NCBI GenBank assembly: GCA_050699835.1
Contig: JBOHFW010000390.1
Span: forward strand, 1 to 15,261
Length of the DNA stretch: 15,261 nucleotides
Origin: GCA-003244245 sp050699835
GTDB lineage: Bacteria; Actinomycetota; Actinomycetes; Mycobacteriales; Pseudonocardiaceae
Direction of reading: 5' to 3'
In this document: positions 7,227 to 13,731 of the stretch, in pieces
Layout of the letters: each line of letters starts with the position of its first letter
How positions within the stretch are numbered: position 1 is the first letter of the stretch
The notes under the pieces: generated by a model
Databases searched by the model: none
Seen by the model: only the letters and a program-made list of their open reading frames with translations
Told to the model about the DNA's origin: nothing
Made by a program: the position numbers and the translations under genes

Positions 7227-7477
7227 CACCCTGAGCCCACCTCGCTGCTGCGGTCCTCGCCGCTGTCTGCACCGCCGGCATCTGGGCCGGTCCCGGGCAA
7301 CGCCTCAGTCAGCAGCAGCACCGGAATGCCATCGATCACCGGGAAGCTGCGTCCGCAGGCGGCACAGGTCAAGGCATCAGCCTCGGGATCGGTAGCGGTG
7401 CCACCGCGCAGCTTGGCGTGCTCCGGGCACGGGCACGCCAAGATCTCCATCAGCTGCGGGTCCAACTCCACGACCAT
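7226..7477 (-). CDS. Trm112-like zinc-binding small protein
   Basis: An 83-residue protein of the Trm112p-like family (also YcaR/DUF343). Its zinc site is formed by CPCPEH near residue 15 and CAACGRSF near residue 38, followed by the family hallmark PVIDGIPVLL. In eukaryotes and archaea Trm112 activates methyltransferases; bacterial members are mostly uncharacterised. The C-terminal 25 residues (GPDAGGADSGEDRSSE) are low-complexity and probably disordered. ATG 7477 has a GAGGAGG-rich ribosome site just upstream. Its stop overlaps the SIS gene start (TGATG), so the two are probably made together. A neighbouring methyltransferase partner is absent, so its role in the mannose cluster is unknown. 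Confidence 0.88.
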   Translation of the reverse strand: MVVELDPQLMEILACPCPEHAKLRGGTATDPEADALTCAACGRSFPVIDGIPVLLLTEALPGTGPDAGGADSGEDRSSEVGSG

Positions 7478-7502
7478 CCTCGTCCTCCTCGCCTCGCCAG
7501 CG

Positions 7503-7561
7503 GTTGGTAGCTCTTGAAGGCCACCTCACCCTCCGGTGGTAGTCCTTGAAGAGCTACCAAC
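7503..7561. repeat. 59-bp inverted repeat covering the manB stop codon
   Basis: GTTGGTAGCTCTT (7503-7515) and AAGAGCTACCAAC (7549-7561) are perfect 13-base inverted arms. After a single mismatch the pairing continues with AAGG/CCTT, and then, across a four-base bulge, CCACC/GGTGG. About 22 pairs form around a nine-base loop that contains the manB stop. No T-run follows on either strand, so it is not a textbook intrinsic terminator. It lies between manB and the Trm112-like gene and could attenuate, process or stabilise the mRNA, or be a copy of a dispersed palindromic element. Confidence 0.85.
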
Positions 7562-8926
7562 TTCGCGTACCAGGGCCAGCACCTCGTCGCGCAGCGCCTC
7601 GACCGTGGCGGTATCGCGGGCCTCGACATTCAGGCGCAACAGCGGTTCGGTGTTCGACGGCCGTAGGTTGAACCACGAACCGTCGGGGCACCGTACGGTG
7701 AGTCCGTCGAGCTCGTCGATGTCGACCCCCTCCCGAGCGGCGAAGTGCGCCCGCACGGCTGCTATCCGGCCACGCTGGTCCTCGACTGTGGAGTTGATCT
7801 CGCCGGAGGAGGCATAGCGGCTGAAGTCGGCCATCAACGCCGAGAGCGGGCACTGCTGCTGACCAAGCGCGGCGAGCACATGCAACGCGGCCAGCATCCC
7901 GGAATCAGCACGCCAGAAATTGCGGAAATAATAATGCGCGGAATGCTCACCGCCGAAGATCGCACCGGTTTCCGCCATCCGCTGCTTGATGAACGAGTGC
8001 CCGACCCGAGTACGCACCGGCCGCCCGCCGTGCTCGGTGACGATTTCCGGCACAGCCTGCGAGGTGATCAAGTTGTAGATCACCGCTGCACCCGGCTCGG
8101 TGGCCAGCTCCCGGGTGGCCACCAGGGCGGTGATGGCGCTGGGGCTCACCGGTTCACCACGCTCGTCAACGGCGACGCAGCGGTCGGCGTCACCGTCGAA
8201 GGCCAGGCCCAGATTGGCCCCGTGCTCCCGCACCGCCGCCTGCAGGTCCACCAGGTTGGCCGGATTCAGCGGGTTGGCTTCGTGATTGGGGAAATTCCCG
8301 TCCAGCTCGAAATAGAGCGGAATGACCTCTAACGGCAGCCCCTCGACCACCGCGGGCACGGTGTACCCGCCCATCCCATTGCCGGCGTCTACCACGACTC
8401 GCAGCGGCCGGATCCCGGACAGGTCCACCAGGGAGCGCAGGTAACGCGCGTAATCGGCGAGCATGTCCCGCTCGGTCACCACCCCGCCTCCGGGTCCAGG
8501 CTCGATACCACGCTCCACCGCGGCTCGGATCTCGGCTAGCCCGCTGTCCTCGCCGACCGGAGCGGCGCCCGCCCGGCAGAGCTTGATGCCGTTGTATCGG
8601 GCCGGATTATGGCTTGCGGTGAACATCGCGCCGGGTAGCTCCAGCCACCCGGAGGCGAAGTAGAGCATGTCGGTGCTGGCCAGCCCGACCAAGGTGACGT
8701 CGACACCGCGGCTGGTCACACCCTGAGCGAAGGCATCAGCCAGACCCGGGGAGGACTCCCGCATGTCATGCCCGATGACGACCGCGTGCGGGCTGGCCGA
8801 ACAGTCCGAGCCCGCGACCAGATGAGCAAAAGCCGCGCCGATATCGCGCACTACCTGAGCGTCCAGCTGTTCCCCGACGATACCCCGGATGTCATAGGCC
8901 TTGACTATCGCTGACAGGTCAGCCAC
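7526..8926 (-). CDS. manB: Phosphomannomutase (alpha-D-phosphohexomutase family)
   Basis: Converts mannose-6-phosphate to mannose-1-phosphate, the precursor of GDP-mannose; some members also act on glucose phosphates. About 466 residues in the usual four-domain order: catalytic phosphoserine loop TASHNP with Ser105, Mg-binding DGDADR (244-249), sugar-specificity loop GEHSAHYYF (326-334) whose GEHS form is typical of PMM/PGM enzymes, and the phosphate-binding loop RPSNTEP near 441. The N-terminal KAYDIRG is also canonical. GTG 8926 has GGAGG seven bases upstream (8938-8934); earlier starts up to 8977 have no such site. The last eleven residues (VGSSSRTTTGG) lie inside an inverted repeat and look like an added tail. 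It is the first of a run of same-strand genes toward manA. Confidence 0.96.
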   Translation of the reverse strand: MADLSAIVKAYDIRGIVGEQLDAQVVRDIGAAFAHLVAGSDCSASPHAVVIGHDMRESSPGLADAFAQGVTSRGVDVTLVGLASTDMLYFASGWLELPGAMFTASHNPARYNGIKLCRAGAAPVGEDSGLAEIRAAVERGIEPGPGGGVVTERDMLADYARYLRSLVDLSGIRPLRVVVDAGNGMGGYTVPAVVEGLPLEVIPLYFELDGNFPNHEANPLNPANLVDLQAAVREHGANLGLAFDGDADRCVAVDERGEPVSPSAITALVATRELATEPGAAVIYNLITSQAVPEIVTEHGGRPVRTRVGHSFIKQRMAETGAIFGGEHSAHYYFRNFWRADSGMLAALHVLAALGQQQCPLSALMADFSRYASSGEINSTVEDQRGRIAAVRAHFAAREGVDIDELDGLTVRCPDGSWFNLRPSNTEPLLRLNVEARDTATVEALRDEVLALVREVGSSSRTTTGG

Positions 8927-8955
8927 CGCGCTCCCTCCATCAACTCCCCTACTTG

Positions 8956-8961
8956 AGCCTA
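8956..8961 (-). promoter_or_regulatory. Candidate -10 box for manB
   Basis: The minus strand reads TAGGCT. Transcription would begin near 8949, leaving a leader of about 23 bases that contains the manB Shine-Dalgarno (8938-8934). The -35 region is unclear (TAACTG about 18 bases upstream is a weak match). The 99-base gap to the DUF3499 gene leaves room for it. Confidence 0.3.
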
Positions 8962-9025
8962 TCCACCCAACACCCACCTCAGTTAAATCACACCCCGTGC
9001 AGAATCCGTGGTCGAGTGGGTGGGG

Positions 9026-9394
9026 TCAGTCGTCGATGGGGGTGGGGAGGGCGCGAAGGTGGGCGCGGCGGGTACCGCCGCAGGCGGGGACACTCGCCGC
9101 GACGGGCTCGGGGGGGCGGGTGGCTCGGCCGGCTTCACGGACCGCTTCGGCTAGGGCGGTGAGATCGTCCGTTGAGGGTTCCGGCTCGGCGAACTCGCCG
9201 TCGTGACGGACGACGTCCCAACCCCGCGGCGCGGTCAGCCGCAGCGCGTGCCGCTCGCACAGGTCGTAGGAGTGCGGCTCACTGTAGGTGGCCAGCGGAC
9301 CTACCACCGCGGTGGAGTCGGCATAGACGAAGGTGAGCGTGGCAACCGCCGGGTTTGTGCACCCGGTTCTCGAACACCGCCGCGCGCTCCGCAC
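9026..9394 (-). CDS. DUF3499 family protein, Cys-rich N-terminus (Rv3258c-like)
   Basis: A 122-residue actinobacterial protein of unknown function. The conserved core reads CSRTGC, AVATLTFVYADSTAVVGPLA, HSYDLCERHALRLTAPRGW, closely resembling my memory of Rv3258c. Cys7, Cys12, Cys46 and His49 could form one zinc site. The C-terminal third is Pro/Ala-rich and poorly conserved. Start: GTG 9394 (VRSARRC) is where family members begin. The frame stays open to 9874, but that stretch crosses the divergent gene and is spurious. No ribosome site lies at normal distance (GGAGG is 21 bases away), while a TATCGT -10 box sits eight bases upstream, which fits a leaderless mRNA. It is upstream of manB on the same strand. 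Confidence 0.85.
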   Translation of the reverse strand: MRSARRCSRTGCTNPAVATLTFVYADSTAVVGPLATYSEPHSYDLCERHALRLTAPRGWDVVRHDGEFAEPEPSTDDLTALAEAVREAGRATRPPEPVAASVPACGGTRRAHLRALPTPIDD

Positions 9395-9402
9395 GGCTGC
9401 AG

Positions 9403-9408
9403 ACGATA
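9403..9408 (-). promoter_or_regulatory. Candidate -10 box giving a leaderless DUF3499 transcript
   Basis: The minus strand reads TATCGT, eight bases before GTG 9394. Position and TAnnnT form fit transcription starting at or within three bases of the start codon. No -35 consensus is evident. Confidence 0.4.
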
Positions 9409-9494
9409 GTGCGCACCTCCCTCCGACTGCGGCAGGCGCGCGGAGCGCCGCGTTGGCCGGCACGCGCAACGGGACCGCACGCTCATGGAGCCAT

Positions 9495-9531
9495 CGGCCC
9501 AAAACTTCCAACGGCCCAAAACTTCCAACGG
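9495..9531. repeat. Two perfect 17-bp tandem repeats in the divergent promoter region
   Basis: CGGCCCAAAACTTCCAA occurs at 9495-9511 and again at 9512-9528, followed by CGG beginning a third copy. The run is AT-richer than its flanks. It ends two bases before the candidate -10 of the metallopeptidase gene, so it covers the -35 and spacer positions. This is a natural place for an activator or repressor site, though a replication-slippage duplication is equally possible. Confidence 0.85.
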
Positions 9532-9533
9532 CG

Positions 9534-9539
9534 TAGTCT
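9534..9539 (+). promoter_or_regulatory. Candidate -10 box giving a leaderless metallopeptidase transcript
   Basis: TAGTCT ends six bases before ATG 9546, so transcription would start at the A of the start codon. There is no Shine-Dalgarno before this ATG, as expected for leaderless genes, which are common in actinobacteria. Confidence 0.45.
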
Positions 9540-9545
9540 CGATGG

Positions 9546-10031
9546 ATGACGGTGACCCGATCAGCCCGCTCGCGCCGGCGCAGGAGTCGGGATCGGCGTG
9601 GCCGCGGCGTCCGCGGGCTGCTGTACCCGTCCACACTGCCAGTCGCCCGCAGCCGCGCGGAGCGGTTCGACGCGATCGTCTTGGAGGCTCTCGGACCGAT
9701 CGACGAGCGCTGGCACGCCGAGATTGACCGGCTGGATATCGCTGTCGACGAGGTACCGGAGGTGACCGACTGCGATCCGGCCACAGTCACCTGGGGCAGC
9801 GACGTGGTGGAGGACGGCAATATCCCGCTCGCCCGCCTGGTCCCAGCCGGGGTGGACCGCGCCGGCTTGCCCACCCGGGCGCGGATCGTGCTCTACCGGC
9901 GCCCGCTGGAAACTCGCGCCCAGGACGGTGGCGACCTCTCCGACCTCGTCCACGAGGTCCTGGTCGAGCAGGTAGCGAACTACCTGGGCCTCGATCCGGA
10001 CGCCATCGACGGTCCCAGCGAACCGAGCTGA
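9546..10031 (+). CDS. Zincin-like metallopeptidase family protein (Rv3259-like) with a degenerate active site
   Basis: A 161-residue protein related to the bacterial Zincin_1 (PF06262-type) family. It starts with a very basic tail (R-rich, residues 5-23). The core FDAIVLEALGPIDERW follows (41-56), then IVLYRRPLE (114-122) and the C-terminal helix DLSDLVHEVLVEQVANYLGLDPD. Active zincins have HExxH at this helix. Here residues 136-142 read HEVLVEQ, keeping His-Glu but with Glu141-Gln142 where the second His would be. My recollection is that actinobacterial Rv3259-type members share this, so it is probably a lineage feature, and proteolytic activity is doubtful. The gene is divergent from DUF3499 across about 150 bases and convergent with the membrane protein downstream (56-base gap). 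ATG 9546 is favoured by the -10 box placement. Confidence 0.85.
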   Translation: MTVTRSARSRRRRSRDRRGRGVRGLLYPSTLPVARSRAERFDAIVLEALGPIDERWHAEIDRLDIAVDEVPEVTDCDPATVTWGSDVVEDGNIPLARLVPAGVDRAGLPTRARIVLYRRPLETRAQDGGDLSDLVHEVLVEQVANYLGLDPDAIDGPSEPS

Positions 10032-10087
10032 TCTACCACAGCCGGAACCGGACCGAATCCAGCTCAGCGGAGCTACCGGGTCTGCGT

Positions 10088-12280
10088 CTATCGGATTTGG
10101 CGGCGTCGGGATGGCAGCGCGGTGCCCGCAACGAGCAACAGCAACGCGGCTTCGATCAGGAGCAGCGCCGTCCTGCTCCGGTCCGAGCGGACCACGCGAA
10201 CCTCGGCCGAGTTAGCCCGAACCGGGATCGCAACTTGGTGGCCCCACCCTCGCACCACCGGCACGGGACGCCCGTCCACGCTGGCCTGCCAACCTGGCTC
10301 GTCGTTGGCCGCGACCACCAGTAGCCTGCCCTCCGCGCCGGCGGCGACTTGCACCGCCACCTGCGGCGGCTGGGCGGGCGCCAGGACCCCGCTGACCCCA
10401 GGCGTGATGGGCGGGGCAGCCCCGGTACGCGCCTGCGCCGCCAGTGCGGGGCCCAGCAGTTCCGCCCCCGGAACCGGACGCACCACCCGCAGGACCGGCC
10501 TGCCGTCCGCCGTCGGGGGCGCTGGCTGGGCCAGTTCGCCGGCCGCGGCGAGGGCCCGGTCGCCTTGCGCGACGGTGGGTAGCACCACGAACTGCACCCC
10601 GGTGGCTGCCACGTCAGCAATCGCCGCCGAAGTCTCACCGGGCTGGCCGGCCCGCAGCGCAGCGGCCAGCCGCTCCAGCCGGGCTCCGGTGGCGCGCAGC
10701 GGAGCAATGTCGTCGTCGCCGAAGCGCGCGGTCCGCGACCGGGTCAGCCGGACCGGCTCACCGGCAGGACCAACAACCAGCACGGACGTCTCGGAGCGAG
10801 CCAGCTCCGCGGCCAATGGCGGAGCGAGTACCGGCAGGCCGGCTGGCGAGTCGCCGGTTAGGGGACCGCCGGCGCCCATCGTGACAGCTGCGGCCGACAA
10901 CGCCGCCAACCCGACCCACGGCGTGATCGACAAGGCCTTACCCCACCGAGCCCCGGCGCCAGCCCGCCACGTCGGCTCTGCGGTGCCAGCGGCCCGCAAC
11001 ACGATCCACAGCAGTCCACAACCGGCGAACAGCAGCGCTCCTCCGGTGAAGCCCGGCCGAGGATCACCTCCGATCAGCGGCCGCATCGGGTACCCGGCCA
11101 GCAGCGCCACCGCAGCGGCTCCCAGCACTACCAAGCCCAGACCGGGCAACATCGTCCTGGACGGCCGAGTGACCAGCGCGATCACCGCTGCGATTACTAC
11201 CACCGCGCCCACCCACGGCAGGCCGCCAGCACTGCCAGGATTTAAACCTCCAGGATCCAGCGCGAGCAACCGCAGCCAGCCCGGCCACTGCTCAGGCACC
11301 ACCGCGCCCACCCCGTGCACCAGCACGGTAGGACGTTGGATCACCACCGCCGGCCACGGCATCAGCAACCCCAACGGCAGCAGCACCACGGCAAAAAGGC
11401 CGAGCGTGCGGCGTAGCGTCGTCACCCGCGGCGCGGGCAGCACCACGAAGCCGATCAGCATGACCGCGATCAGCAGCAGGTGCAGCAGCGGGGCGAATGC
11501 TCCGATCACCGCGACACCGAGTGCCGTCGCGGCCGCCGTGGACAGCCAGCCACCCGAGCGCCTGCCCGTCCCACCGCGCAGCGCCGACGCCGCACCGGCC
11601 AGCACGAGAGGCAACAGCAGGAATGCCATCAGCACATCGATCCGACCCTGCGCCAGTCCAGCGATGGCCGGTGGGAGCAATGCGTATCCGGCGGCGGCGA
11701 GGGCGCGACGCTTGCGGCTGACGGGCACAGCACGGGTGGCGCAGTAGGCCGACAGAGCCGCCAGCGGCAGCGCGGCCAGCAGCAACAGCGATACGGCGAT
11801 GCCCGGCGATCCCACCGGCAGGCCGAGCATGCCCAGTACGGCCAGCGCGGCCGGTGGGGGGGCAGCGCTCCCGCCACCCACCGGATGCCACGACGCCAGG
11901 TAGGACGACCAGGTCTGGCCCAGGCTTTCCAGCGGGAGAAGCCGACCACCGGCCAGGTCCAATGCCAACCGGTGGCGGTTTATCACGACGGCGAGCACCG
12001 TCATCACCATGGTCAGCAGAGCAGGTGGGGACAGCAGGAACCGCCGGATGCGGGTGCCGATGCCAACATCGTCCAGCGGGAGGACACCCAGGTCGCTACT
12101 GCCGGTGGCATTCGGCCGCGAGCCGTTGTCGGCATGCCTCGGCAACGGAGATGGCCGGGGCCGGGCGCTGGGTGCTACTCGGGTGCTGGGTGCTACTGGT
12201 GTCGCAACAGTGCTGGAGCTGCGGGAACCTCCCGCCGGGCGGGCGTCGTCATCGGCAGGGACCCCAGACCTGCGCGACAT
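10088..12280 (-). CDS. Large polytopic membrane protein, GT-C/YfhO-like; resembles the membrane half of actinobacterial GT2-fusion glycosyltransferases
   Basis: A 730-residue protein. Residues 1-75 are polar, Ser/Pro/Arg-rich and probably disordered. About 85-480 hold around 10-12 hydrophobic segments (from LLSPPALLTMVMTVLAVVIN onward). The loop after the first helix, SLGQTWSSYLASWHPVG, is typical of large actinobacterial envelope glycosyltransferases. From about 500 a soluble domain includes ANDEPGWQASVDGRPVPVV, similar to the C-terminal motif of YfhO/AftD-like proteins, and the protein closes with one more helix (LLLIEAALLLLVAG). In many relatives I recall, a GT2 domain precedes this membrane part; none is present here, and ATG 12280 has a strong ribosome site (GGGAGGAG), so this is the real start. 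It lies downstream of whiB2 on the same strand. A role in cell-envelope glycan assembly is inference. Confidence 0.75.
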   Translation of the reverse strand: MSRRSGVPADDDARPAGGSRSSSTVATPVAPSTRVAPSARPRPSPLPRHADNGSRPNATGSSDLGVLPLDDVGIGTRIRRFLLSPPALLTMVMTVLAVVINRHRLALDLAGGRLLPLESLGQTWSSYLASWHPVGGGSAAPPPAALAVLGMLGLPVGSPGIAVSLLLLAALPLAALSAYCATRAVPVSRKRRALAAAGYALLPPAIAGLAQGRIDVLMAFLLLPLVLAGAASALRGGTGRRSGGWLSTAAATALGVAVIGAFAPLLHLLLIAVMLIGFVVLPAPRVTTLRRTLGLFAVVLLPLGLLMPWPAVVIQRPTVLVHGVGAVVPEQWPGWLRLLALDPGGLNPGSAGGLPWVGAVVVIAAVIALVTRPSRTMLPGLGLVVLGAAAVALLAGYPMRPLIGGDPRPGFTGGALLFAGCGLLWIVLRAAGTAEPTWRAGAGARWGKALSITPWVGLAALSAAAVTMGAGGPLTGDSPAGLPVLAPPLAAELARSETSVLVVGPAGEPVRLTRSRTARFGDDDIAPLRATGARLERLAAALRAGQPGETSAAIADVAATGVQFVVLPTVAQGDRALAAAGELAQPAPPTADGRPVLRVVRPVPGAELLGPALAAQARTGAAPPITPGVSGVLAPAQPPQVAVQVAAGAEGRLLVVAANDEPGWQASVDGRPVPVVRGWGHQVAIPVRANSAEVRVVRSDRSRTALLLIEAALLLLVAGTALPSRRRQIR

Positions 12281-12363
12281 GCCGACTCCTCCCTGTCCAT
12301 CCCGTTGGTGGGGGGCACACGGTAACGTCCCGGGGCGCTCGACGCAGCCTCCGGGCGGCGATC

Positions 12364-12663
12364 TCAGATCACGCCACGCTTGAGCCTGCGGCGCTCCCGC
12401 TCGGACAATCCGCCCCAGATTCCGAACCTCTCGTCAAACGCCAAGGCGTACTCCAAGCACTCAGCGCGAACCTCGCAGCCTGCGCAGATCCGCTTCGCCT
12501 CCCTGGTCGACCCACCCTTCTCAGGGAAGAACGCTTCCGGATCTGTCTGGGCGCACAAGGCCCTTTCCTGCCAGTCCGGCTGGTCGTGGCTGTCGAACGG
12601 GTTCCAGATGCCCTGGTGTTCACTCCTCTCGTCCGCGGGCCAGCTGATGTCCGTCTCATCCAT
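12364..12663 (-). CDS. whiB2: WhiB-family iron-sulfur regulator, WhiB2/WhmD type
   Basis: A 99-residue transcription factor holding a [4Fe-4S] cluster through Cys37, Cys60, Cys63 and Cys69 (C-x22-C-x2-C-x5-C). After the cluster come the turn GIWGG (81-85), which contacts sigma-A region 4, and the basic tail SERERRRLKRGVI, which contacts DNA. The stretch ALCAQTDPEAFFPEKGGS and what follows is nearly identical, from memory, to M. tuberculosis WhiB2, M. smegmatis WhmD and Streptomyces WhiB. These are needed for septation and cell division; in Streptomyces the protein works with WhiA. The N-terminal 30 residues are variable. ATG 12663 is preceded by a GAGAGGGG-type ribosome site about nine bases away. 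The gene is divergent from the M50 protease across 231 bases. Confidence 0.96.
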   Translation of the reverse strand: MDETDISWPADERSEHQGIWNPFDSHDQPDWQERALCAQTDPEAFFPEKGGSTREAKRICAGCEVRAECLEYALAFDERFGIWGGLSERERRRLKRGVI

Positions 12664-12728
12664 GGCGGTCTACCCCTCTCGCCATAGAGTTCCTCCCCGG
12701 TCTGCGCCTCCCCCGGGCCGTGGACCGG

Positions 12729-12734
12729 AGAATA
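12729..12734 (-). promoter_or_regulatory. Candidate -10 box for whiB2
   Basis: The minus strand reads TATTCT within an AT-rich island (12728-12752) that stands out from its surroundings. It would give a leader of about 60 bases before ATG 12663. An ATGACA hexamer lies 21 bases upstream, longer than the ideal spacing. An alternative pairing is TTGCAA with TAATCA 17 bases downstream, within the same island. Confidence 0.3.
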
Positions 12735-12802
12735 ACAAGTCTGTGATTACACGGCTGTCATCGGGGTTGCAAGTCCGCAGGCCGATCTAGGCCGCCTCCT
12801 CA

Positions 12803-12822
12803 GCGTGTCGTCGTTGACACGC
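12803..12822. promoter_or_regulatory. Interrupted palindrome with GACAC half-sites between whiB2 and the M50 gene
   Basis: GCGTGTC and GACACGC form perfect seven-base inverted arms around a six-base centre. The arms contain GACAC, the core recognised by the sporulation regulator WhiA in Streptomyces. It lies 73 bases before the M50 start and about 140 bases from whiB2, so it may be an operator for either gene. It might also simply form a hairpin in the M50 leader. Confidence 0.35.
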
Positions 12823-12894
12823 CGCGTAACCACTCGGGGGAGAGCGCATTGAGCCACTGGGCCGTCGTGACCCGACGAGGAGTGAGCTCGACCG

Positions 12895-13662
12895 GTGCGC
12901 GACAGTGTGGCTGTGCGCGGCACTGACCTGACCCCTAGCCCTCTGTTCCTGCTGCTGGTCGCGGTCACCGTGACCGGTGGCGCACTCGCCGCGCTGACCA
13001 CCGGGGTGGGCCTTACCGCCGGGATCGTGCTGCTCGTCCTCGGCGGATGGGGCCTCGCGCTGTGCCTGCATGAGTTCGGGCACGCTCTGACGGCCTACCG
13101 GGGCGGCGACCGTTCCGTGCGTGCCAAGGGATACCTCACGCTGGACCCGCGACGTTACACCGATCCGGTGATGTCGTTGGTGGTACCACTGGCGCTGCTG
13201 GCGCTCGGCGGTATCCCGCTGCCCGGCGGCGCGGTGTGGATCAACCAGGCCGCGCTGCGTTCCCGAGCGGTCATCTCAGCTGTGGCGCTGGCCGGTCCGC
13301 TGACCAATCTCGTGCTCGGGGCCGCCCTGATCGCCGTGGTCGTCATCAGTGATCCATCCCCCGGCCTGAACGCTGGCCTGTCCCTCCTTGCCCTGGTGCA
13401 GTTGCTGGCGTTCGTGCTCAACATCCTGCCGGTGCCGGGACTGGATGGGTTCGGTGCCCTGGCGCCCTACCTGCCGGCCTCCGCCCAAAGGCTCGGCAAC
13501 AGTGCCGGCTGGTATGCCCCCTTGTTACTCTTTGTCCTGATCATCGGGGTGCCCCAGGTAGGAGAGGCGCTGTTCGGCGCCAGCTATGAGGTCTTTGCCG
13601 CGCTCGGGGGTAATCCGCTGGCAGCGGCAGTGGGTTTCCGGGAATTCCTGTTCTGGCGCTGA
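12895..13662 (+). CDS. M50 (site-2 protease type) membrane metallopeptidase
   Basis: A 255-residue integral membrane protein with about six hydrophobic segments. The zinc motif HEFGH (59-63) lies at the end of a membrane helix (LLVLGGWGLALCL), and the third ligand motif NILPVPGLDGFGAL (N-x-x-P-x-P-x-x-D-G) is in a later helix. These are the two hallmarks of intramembrane site-2 proteases. Members cut membrane-bound anti-sigma factors or signal peptides; no substrate gene is adjacent, and no PDZ or CBS domain is present, so it is a minimal form. The GTG start at 12895 has GAGGAG about 12 bases upstream, rather far; GTG 12907 is an alternative. It is divergent from whiB2 and followed after 69 bases by the YihY-family gene. 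Confidence 0.88.
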   Translation: MRDSVAVRGTDLTPSPLFLLLVAVTVTGGALAALTTGVGLTAGIVLLVLGGWGLALCLHEFGHALTAYRGGDRSVRAKGYLTLDPRRYTDPVMSLVVPLALLALGGIPLPGGAVWINQAALRSRAVISAVALAGPLTNLVLGAALIAVVVISDPSPGLNAGLSLLALVQLLAFVLNILPVPGLDGFGALAPYLPASAQRLGNSAGWYAPLLLFVLIIGVPQVGEALFGASYEVFAALGGNPLAAAVGFREFLFWR

Positions 13663-13731
13663 GCCGTGGTCGACGTTTGATTAGCGGCAAGCCCGGCGGG
13701 TACACATACCGGGGACAGCGAGGACGGGGAG

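Noticed and set aside
9384..9448. Inverted pair GCGCTCCGC / GCGGAGCGC flanking the DUF3499 start
   Set aside because: A nine-base pair of G+C-only-rich arms 47 bases apart is easily expected by chance in this sequence.
9395..9874. N-terminal extension of the DUF3499 frame
   Set aside because: It overlaps the divergent metallopeptidase gene and its promoter and has no recognisable sequence; family members start near GTG 9394.
10061..10074. AGCTC-AGCG-GAGCT hairpin between the convergent metallopeptidase and membrane-protein genes
   Set aside because: Location suits a bidirectional terminator, but a five-base stem without U-tracts is too weak to call.
10122..11747. 541-residue plus-strand ORF
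   Set aside because: It lies opposite the 730-residue membrane protein, is full of Ser/Ala/Pro/Thr/Arg with no domain, and arises from codon bias in high-G+C DNA.
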